Positions 59,001 to 64,000 of a stretch of 64,000 nt of DNA are shown one piece after another. The notes under the pieces were generated by a model. The model searched no databases. It was not told the DNA's origin and was given only the letters and a program-made list of their open reading frames with translations. Location: contig NC_059362.1 in the NCBI RefSeq assembly GCF_019703515.2, forward strand, positions 48,065,468 through 48,129,467, in the 5' to 3' direction. Numbering within the stretch: position 1 is the first letter of the stretch; each line of letters begins with the position of its first letter. Source of the DNA: Myxocyprinus asiaticus (lineage: Eukaryota > Chordata > Actinopteri > Cypriniformes > Catostomidae). A program made the translations under genes and the position numbers.

Positions 59001-62000
59001 ATTAATCGGTTATCGGCATTTCCCACCACCTTAGTTATCGGTATTGGCACAATCCACTATCGGTCGGCCTCTACTTGTAGTTCCTCTGATTACCTGCTGA
59101 CCTGAAACAGGTGTTGAATTAATAACTTTGAGAAAATACATCAGTGTACCGGACAACTAGTGTTTCATTAGATGCCATTAAAACATCTTTTTTTTTAAAT
59201 TATGCACCGATCCAAGATTTAACATTTAATGAGACATAACTCAAATATTAACGGTTACCTGAACGCTCTCATGTGTTTGTCCTGATGCACATCAGTGTAT
59301 GGTTCATGTGTTAAACATCTTTTATTTAGACCGTCAGAGGAACAGAATTCAAACGGACGCACCATGTGGTTCGTAAAACTACTCTGAATGACATGGACGT
59401 TGATCCTACGTGCAAGTATGCGGCCGTGGGCTGTCAGGACCGAAGCATCAGGTACATGCCACATTATGTATAGCCTTGATCCTCCGTACAGCTTGACTGT
59501 TGTATATGGAACATCTTGATTCGTCTCTCCTGTAGAGTGTTGAACATCAGCAGCGGGAAACTAAAGAGGTCTTATAAAGGCTCTCAGACTGAAGATGGCA
59601 GTTTATTAAAGGTACAGTAGAATATAAACACCTGTCACATGTCTTCTCATGACTCTGAATGATAATCATGTGTTTGTGTTGAAGGTTCAGATCGACCCGT
59701 CTGGTCTGTTTGTGGCCTCGAGCTGCTCTGATAAAAACATCAGTCTGTTTGATTTCCACACGGGAGAATGTCTCGCAGCTGTGTTCGGACATTCAGGTGA
59801 TGAAAAACCCTATTGCTGTATCAAAATGTAGAAGATGATGACGTGTAACTGGATGACAATGATTATGTGTCTTTCTGACAGACATCATCACAGGTTTAAA
59901 GTTCACCAGTGACTGTAGACGTCTGATCTCAGCGTCAGGAGACAGGTGTGATTTAATCACGTTTAATACAGCAGAGTTCATGTTATTGAATGTGTTTCAC
60001 TCACTGTGTGTCTGTGTTTCGCAGCTGTATCTTCATATGGCGACTCGCTCCAGAACTGACCATCAACATGAGAGAGCGACTGTCTCGACTCAAACAGCAT
60101 CACACCGTTAAAAACACCCCATTCAGGTACAAGAGAAACGTCACTGAATCATCAGACTTCAATGGGTCAGTTGAACCATTTTTAACAAGTTTTGATTTAA
60201 AGAATCTAGAAATGTCAGGTGCTACAACCATGAAATAAAAAGTATTTTCATTACAACTTTAATATGTCGATGTCATTAGCCTATGGGGTTCACTTACTTT
60301 TTCCAGCCTACACTGTAAATGTTTGAATGATGTATTCATACAAGAACAATACAATAATTTGTGTGCTATAAACTAAAACTGATTGTGTTTGTTCATTATT
60401 GTTGCTTGGATGAAGGTCAAACTAGATTAAGACACATTTATACATAAATGCAGATAATTCCAAAGGGTTCACATACTTTTTCTTCTAGTTCTTGTCTAGT
60501 TAAAGCAAATAAGTTCATGGTTACTGTCTGTGTTCAGCCGCTCGTCCGTGAGTGATTTTACACTGAACGGTTCATCCATCATGAGCTGCTCCTCTGAGAG
60601 TGACCGAGAGGAAGATGAAGGTTTGAGAAGATCTGAAGATAACGAAGGTCATCAGGACAGCCGTCGTCATCTGTCTGTGTCTGAGACCAGTGTTGAAGAG
60701 GAATCAGGTTAGAACAGACATTTAATAAACTAAAATAAAAGATAAACTTCTGTTTAGAGTGATTATATCCTCTCGTCTGTTAAAGGTGCATCTGATGAAG
60801 GAAATGATTGCAACCCAGTTCAGGTCAGAGTCCTCCTCATCTTCTGAATGTTTTTGCTGAAAATCTTCTTCTAGCTATATATGATCTACATCTCAACATT
60901 TTAAATACAGTTTGTGGTCTAGTATCAGCAATTATTCACTTGTTGAGCCACATTTGGTTTGTTTAACCTTGTTTATTTTTTGTATTTTTCACATAAAAGG
61001 TTCTTCTATAATTGTCTGGATTTCCTTTCATGTCTTCAGGGTTCATCTGTGGACTCTAGTCAGTGTGGAGTGGCGTCTCGGCCGCGGAGGCGCTGGTCGT
61101 CTCGTATCGGCTCTCTGGAGCTCATGGTGAAGTCCATGCTGGAGCTTCGACAGCTGGATTCTCTTTCTGAAGCAGCAGATCAGAACAGAAGCTCCACTGA
61201 GCAGATCAGAACTGAAGAACGAGGAAGCACCTTTAGTCTGCAGGTGCACACATTGAGACTTGTGTATAATATATAATATAATATATAAATGGTGTCAAAT
61301 AGATTTGATTATGTCCAGGCAATGTCTGTTTTTCTGTCTGAATTGTAGGAATGCAATAAGAAGCATCGAGCGTGTCCTCATTCAGCGTGGTTGACTCCAG
61401 CCTCTAAACCAGAACCTGATGGTGTCGTGTTATACCCAGAACACAGTACCAGCAGAACCAGTCTGTCTGGACCTACATACCAGGTTCAGAGTCCCGCTGA
61501 GGGGGGGCTGGAGAGAGAAGATGCTCAGAGTCCCGTCAGTGGATTCTCTATGGGCTACTGCAGTGGAGCGTCCAGTCCAGATCAACAGTGTGGTGGTATT
61601 GAGGGGGATTGAATTGTGTTTTTAAAGCTAGTTCTTCTTACACATTAATTCTATAAAAGTCAAGAACACTATCCTAATGGATAACTGACAAACATGAAAA
61701 CCTGTGTTCTCCTGTTGTCTTAGACTCAGATGACCCACAGCCGCTCAGCTCTGATGATGAACGGTGTGAACGAGTGGAAGGTTTAGACACTGAGAGGAAG
61801 CAGATCTCTAATTCGGAGAGTTTTCGTCATGAGGACTTTCTGAAGAAGAACTTTGAGGCGCTGTCAGACAGCACTGACACGGGTAAATACAGTCAGCTGG
61901 GGTTGAAAAGCGTCTGTCTTGTTTTTGGACTCATCTAGTTGTTTTTTGACTCCTAGTTCTCCATGCATTTTCAGAGACACAACTCAGACCTGACGGAAGC

Positions 62001-64000
62001 ATCTCAGCACGCTTCCTTGGCCAGAAGTCCACCTCCAGGTCTTATGATTTAAGAATAATGTCTACTTTCTAAACTGAACCTATAACAGGACGTATTGAGG
62101 CACTGACTTGAGCTTCTCTAATGCAGGACTGGCACACTGTTTAAAGCTAGTAACTGTAGTCCAAGTGTAAAAGTGATGCCCACCGTCAAATCCCTGATTG
62201 AGGAGAAGCATGCAGAGGACAATAGACAGACAATCCCTCCAGAGCGAGAGTCAGTCCTGTGGTCCAGCACACAGAGGAGTCACCCGTACCTGACCCGGGT
62301 CTCCGGCCCCATTAGTAAACCTTCAGCAGGACTCCAGAAATCTGCTTCAGGACAATATCTGCCCACAGACAGTGAGTATTAACACCATAGGCATTAAACA
62401 TGTTCCTTGAGTGGAGATATGAACTGCTAACTGTAAGTTTGACCTTGGATCACCATTGTTTAAGACACCAAAACCCCTTTGGGACCTGGGTATCTCAGCG
62501 AGTATTGACGCTGACTATCACCCCTGGAGTCACGAGTTCGAATCCAGAGCGTGCTGAGTGACTCCAGCCAGGTCTCCTAAGCAACCAAACTGGCCCGGTT
62601 GCTAGGGAGGATAGAGTCACATGGGGTAACCTCCTCGTGGTCGTGATTAGTGGTTCTCGCTCTCAATGGGGCGTGTGGTGAGTTGTGCGTGGATAACGGA
62701 GAGTAGCATGAGCCTCCACATGCTGTGAGTCTCCGCGGTGTCATGCACAACGAGTCACGTGATAAGATGCGCGGATTGACGGTCTCAAAAGCGGAGACAA
62801 CTGAGATTCGTCCTCTGCCACTACACCACCACGAGGACCTATTAAGTAGTGGGAATTGGGGAGAAAAGGGGAAGAAGAACTCTGCCATGTGTATATGAGC
62901 CTTAAAGGTGCATTCACACTGAAATCGCTGGAGGTTACCAAATCACTGAACTGTTGATCACTAAGCATTGTTTCTAGACTGCTTTATCCAACTGTAAATA
63001 ACAGGGAATCACATGAGTTTCAGGGTCAGTACTCGCAGTAGGTAGTGCCACATCATGTCAGTTCATTTGTATAAATCTGAAATCTGAAGCTTTGTCATAT
63101 CACCAACTGTTGCTGTCGCTCAGATCGCTAACTCTCATTGAAAATGAATGTCTTCCTTTAGCTCAGTGGCTGTAAATTGCTGTCAGTGCGAACACCCCTT
63201 AACATTGATTCATTTAAGCAGGTGATATAACCCAGTGGTTCTCAACCAGGGGGCATCAGCAAACTTCCAAGGGGGCATACAAAATACCTAAAATTATTTG
63301 CAATAATTAATAAGCTACAATATATAATCTAACTTGCTATACTGACTCTTAAGATGCTTAAAACCTTTAAAAATCAAGATGTAAGCTGACATTATTCTTA
63401 TTTTAATTCAGTTACTCCCTTTAACAACGAAATCACGAAATTAATCATTAATTATTGTAAGGTTACTAGTCTCTGTTAATAAAAGTTTAGAAGTAATTTT
63501 TTTCTTTTAATTATTCTAAAATAACTTTTAAATGTTTGAATATTGTCTTTGGTGTCAGAAAGGTTTGAGAACCGCTGAAATAACTAATGGCATCTTTTCA
63601 GCACGCAAGTCCCTGACTTCATCTCGTCTGCGTCGAGAGGCACGTCCCATCCTGCCGAAGCTAATCATAGAGAAGAATGAGTACAAATCCCACCCTCAGC
63701 GCCCTTCTCCCTCCACTCCGTCCTCCCCGCAGTCCTGGGAAAGTCCAAAGTCCAGTCGGACCCTCCGAGCTCGATCTTATATGAGTCCCACCACCAGCTC
63801 CAGAGCCAAAATCACACGTTCCGTGTCCATCGGGGAGGACCTGCATTTGGTCACAGGTTCTGGCGAGATCTTACCAAGCACGTCTCCTTCCAGCCCATCC
63901 CGCATGAACGCTCCATTCCCATCATATCCATCTTCAACAACTCCAGCTGAACCAAAACATACTGGTCCTAAAGCTGTTCCCTCAAAAGCGGTGAAACCTC
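42856..64000 (+). CDS. mapkbp1: mapkbp1, WD40 scaffold protein, internally incomplete and cut by the window end
   Basis: MAPKBP1 is a WD40 scaffold that modulates JNK and NOD2/NF-kB signalling (established for the family). Exons read: 42856-42960, 44570-44661, 45721-45783, 45913-45970; then 57283-57353, 59330-59451, 59536-59611, 59685-59796, 59882-59945, 60025-60126, 60538-60707, 60786-60823, 61040-61243, 61349-61595, 61724-61882, 61975-62038, 62127-62371 and 63602-64000 (open). All junctions are GT-AG and in phase except between 45970 (phase 0) and 57283 (needs two bases to complete a codon). Roughly 450-500 WD40 residues expected between them are not in the window. Start [20 protein letters not shown] distinguishes it from the paralogue WDR62. 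It follows mga, as in human. Confidence 0.9.
43336..43975. repeat. CA-rich compound microsatellite
   Basis: About 640 bases of CA with CACT, CAAA, TATACACTACA and CTCT variants. Blocks of ACACAGAAACTCACACAAAC recur, indicating amplification of longer units. It is in intron 1 of mapkbp1. Open frames of more than 220 residues (His/Thr-rich) on the plus strand are artefacts of the repeat. Confidence 0.95.
44828..45526. repeat. Foldback MITE, copy 2 (complete)
   Basis: Ends are TTAAAGGGACAG and CTGTCCCTTTAA, so the termini are perfect inverted repeats with TTAA. The halves pair over nearly the full length (TGTCATCATTTACTCACCCT against its complement on the right, CCACTGGAGTC, TGATAGGTGTG). It is the same family as 18609-19258 and lies in intron 2 of mapkbp1. 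Confidence 0.85.
46503..47745. repeat. hAT-like non-autonomous element
   Basis: Starts TAGGGCTGTTAATTTAATGC and ends TTTAATCGATTAACAT, resembling the widespread fish repeat with TAGGGCTGTCAATCGATTAA termini. Reverse-strand short frames inside have no recognisable domain. Target duplication was not resolved. Confidence 0.5.
47885..51130. repeat. 3.2-kb CT-rich compound microsatellite
   Basis: Almost pure CTCTCT interspersed with CTGT and CTCGCT words, so the plus strand contains essentially no A apart from rare ACTCTC or CACAC units. Longer blocks repeat, for example around CTGTCTGTGGCTGTCTCACA (about 49029, 49091, 49637, 49687, 50187). Two plus frames stay open for more than 1100 codons and minus frames for several hundred; all are period artefacts. 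It lies in the oversized mapkbp1 gap. Confidence 0.97.
51131..52994. other. Gap region of mapkbp1, repeat fragments only
   Basis: 51140-51500 resembles an interspersed repeat (TTTACATAGCCC, CACAAAGTGCTTCACAAAAC, GGAAGCTGTTCCATAATCGA). A TAA trinucleotide run lies at 51811-51841. 52625-52885 (CACTGAGATCACATTTTTCC, GCACTGCTGCCACACGATTG, TGCAGAGATGTGGAAGGTCA) matches a common fish DNA-transposon end. No WD40-like exon was found on either strand. Confidence 0.5.
52997..53028. repeat. TG microsatellite followed by TATG/TA
   Basis: Uninterrupted TG run leading into a TATA tract that abuts the Tc1 element. The TA tract probably supplied its target site. Confidence 0.9.
53047..54627 (+). mobile_element. 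Complete Passport-like Tc1 transposon
   Basis: 1581 bp from CAGGTGCATCTCAATAAATT to its reverse complement at the right end, flanked on both sides by TA. The terminal inverted repeats are about 200 bp each (53047-53248 and 54427-54627) and nearly identical; a few mismatches were seen, such as TTTTGTTC against TTTGGTTC. The transposase lies between them with no interruption. The structure is that of a full-length element able in principle to move. Confidence 0.92.
53346..54347 (+). CDS. Tc1 transposase, intact DD34E
   Basis: 333 residues from the canonical [10 protein letters not shown] start; an in-frame ATG at 53310 lies further upstream, but homologues begin at MGK. Order: paired-like HTH 1 (about 8-45, [10 protein letters not shown]), a GRKR motif (54-57), HTH 2 (about 65-115), then the DDE domain with D147 (LFSDESK), D237 ([10 protein letters not shown]) and E272 ([11 protein letters not shown]). 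The spacing of 34 residues between the last two acids is the Tc1 hallmark. A Gly-rich box (GAMSSAGVG) precedes D237. The C-terminus ends in a typical [14 protein letters not shown]. No stop or shift occurs. The length is usual for Tc1 (about 340). Host transcription would be in the mapkbp1 sense direction. Confidence 0.95.
   Translation: MGKTADLTVVQKTIIDTLHKEGKPQTFIAKEAGCSQSAVSKHVNRKLSGRKKCGRKRCTTNQENRSLMIVQQNRFKNLGELHKEWTEAGVKASRATTHRHVKGFGYSCRIPLVKPLLNHRQRQRRLTWAKEKKNWTVAQWSKVLFSDESKFCISFGNQGPRVWRKGGEAHSPSCLKSSVKFPQSVMIWGAMSSAGVGPLCFLKTKVTAPIYQDILEHFMLPSADQLFKDADFIFQQDLAPAHTAKSTKSWLNDHGVGVLDWPANSPDLNPIENLWGIVKRKMRNKRPKNADELKATVKETWASIPPQQCHKLITSMPRRIEAVIKAKGAPNKY
54643..55889 (-). mobile_element. 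Second Tc1-like transposon, near full length
   Basis: 1247 bp, with ends CACTATATTGCCAAAAGTAT and its inverse (ATACTTTTGGCAATATAGTG), flanked by TA. It starts only 15 bp after the Passport-like element, so two different Tc1 families used adjacent TA targets. The terminal repeats are short (about 25-30 bp), unlike its neighbour. Confidence 0.88.
54725..55755 (-). pseudogene. Tc1-like transposase with one shift and one stop
   Basis: Starts [20 protein letters not shown] at 55755. A one-base shift near 55610-55620 moves from KWKRWE into the frame [15 protein letters not shown]. That frame then stays open through [19 protein letters not shown] and [10 protein letters not shown], the DDE triad. 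A TGA follows LERRL at 54884, after which the same frame continues ([18 protein letters not shown]) to TAA at 54725. Only two lesions separate it from a complete enzyme, so decay is recent. Confidence 0.9.
55890..57282. other. Right end of the mapkbp1 gap, no exon seen
   Basis: AT-rich. CCTGGAAAA words recur at 56106-56200 (a decayed repeat). TATTAT runs lie near 55980. No WD40 exon was found. The acceptor for the next exon (TCCTGCAG) ends at 57282. Confidence 0.5.
57283..60126 (+). CDS. mapkbp1: mapkbp1 resumed exons: C-terminal WD40 blades
   Basis: Six exons (57283-57353, 59330-59451, 59536-59611, 59685-59796, 59882-59945, 60025-60126). They read [79 protein letters not shown] then [18 protein letters not shown], and [20 protein letters not shown] then [17 protein letters not shown]. 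These are the last WD40 repeats of MAPKBP1 with GH, SCSD and FxWR-type strand motifs, uninterrupted in frame. The first exon must be preceded by one leftover base of a codon, which exon 4 at 45970 does not supply. Confidence 0.92.
57518..59074. mobile_element. GGTCGACCGAT-family element with a nested insertion
   Basis: Outer ends are GAGGTAGACCGATTATCAG and ACTATCGGTCGGCCTCTAC. It is interrupted at about 57620 by the element 57625-58754, after which its sequence resumes (ACTATCAGCTGATTAATCGG). It lies between the first two resumed mapkbp1 exons. Confidence 0.7.
57625..58754. mobile_element. Nested element with GGATGCACCGAT ends
   Basis: Ends are TAAGGATGCACCGATCTGAT and ATCGGTGCATCCCTA, imperfect inverted repeats extended by GATCGGTATCGG words near both ends (57650 and 58676). 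The interior carries no transposase frame. It is hAT-like by its termini only. Confidence 0.7.
60538..64000 (+). CDS. mapkbp1: mapkbp1 exons after the WD40 domain (Ser-rich C-terminal region, partial)
   Basis: Eight exons (60538-60707, 60786-60823, 61040-61243, 61349-61595, 61724-61882, 61975-62038, 62127-62371, 63602-64000). They encode the disordered C-terminal half: an acidic [11 protein letters not shown] stretch, the conserved [20 protein letters not shown] helix, [14 protein letters not shown] followed by [28 protein letters not shown], and a conserved [12 protein letters not shown] near 63808-63843. The 60786-60823 exon (38 bases) is the smallest. The last exon is still open at the window end, so the C-terminal dimerisation helices lie beyond. 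Confidence 0.9.
62480..62875 (+). mobile_element. tRNA-derived SINE, copy 5, with complete head
   Basis: Forward copy with the clearest tRNA-like head: TGGGTATCTCAGCGAGTA (A-box region, 62487-62504) and ACGAGTTCGAATCCAG (B-box region, 62532-62547). The body continues GACTCCAGCCAGGTCTCC and ends near GGAATTGGGGAGAAAAGG. It is in the intron before the last mapkbp1 exon of the window. Confidence 0.85.
62876..63601. other. mapkbp1 intron, nothing recognised
   Basis: AT-rich intron sequence with no repeat boundaries or exon-like frames that could be supported. Confidence 0.5.

Noticed and set aside
62480..62560. Functional tRNA gene
   Set aside because: The A- and B-box-like sequences belong to a SINE head present in several dispersed copies; no cloverleaf with proper arms is evident.

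Overview
The window looks like teleost nuclear DNA, most likely from a cyprinid-type fish. It holds two intron-rich genes with GT-AG junctions. It also carries Tc1/mariner, hAT-like and TTAA-flanked DNA transposons, non-LTR retrotransposon pieces, five copies of one tRNA-headed SINE and very long simple repeats. The species assignment is inference from repeat content and protein similarity. No bacterial or viral gene set and no CRISPR array is visible.

Layout. 1-5 kb: 3' end of an L1-like LINE, a truncated reverse-strand chemoreceptor (V1R/ORA-like), unannotated DNA and a foldback repeat. 4.85-5.4 kb: a 28-bp minisatellite beside a GC-rich, CRE-containing segment that is a candidate mga promoter and untranslated first exon. 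5.7-13.3 kb: a presumed 5'-UTR intron filled by an array of about 4 kb of a 31-bp unit, SINEs and a deleted hAT element that keeps a BED finger. 13.7-37.1 kb: mga, the T-box plus bHLH-zipper partner of MAX, in 22 coding exons whose phases all agree except for one frameshift in the large exon 16. 38.1-42.3 kb: a dead Sleeping-Beauty-type Tc1 and a reverse-strand LINE. 42.86-64.0 kb: mapkbp1, with exons 1-4, an 11.3-kb gap filled by repeats, then 14 further exons; its 3' end lies beyond the window. MGA and MAPKBP1 are also neighbours in human (15q15.1), which supports both identifications.

The main observations are these. (1) mapkbp1 lacks the coding for roughly 450-500 residues of WD40 repeats between 45970 and 57283, and the flanking exon phases do not match; a 3.2-kb CT-rich repeat, two Tc1 elements and other repeats occupy the gap. 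(2) mga has a one-base frameshift near 30781 that would remove the bHLH-zipper. (3) The mga basic region has lost two of the three residues that read the E-box. (4) An apparently intact Passport-like Tc1 element (53047-54627) has an uninterrupted 333-residue DD34E transposase and long inverted repeats. (5) mga exons 14 and 15 contain a diverged internal duplication. (6) The 31-bp array has a 459-bp higher-order period.

Expected roles from the families: MGA is a DNA-binding repressor scaffold of MAX/PRC1.6-type complexes, and MAPKBP1 is a WD40 scaffold linked to JNK and NF-kB signalling. The two genes share orientation but show no evidence of joint regulation.
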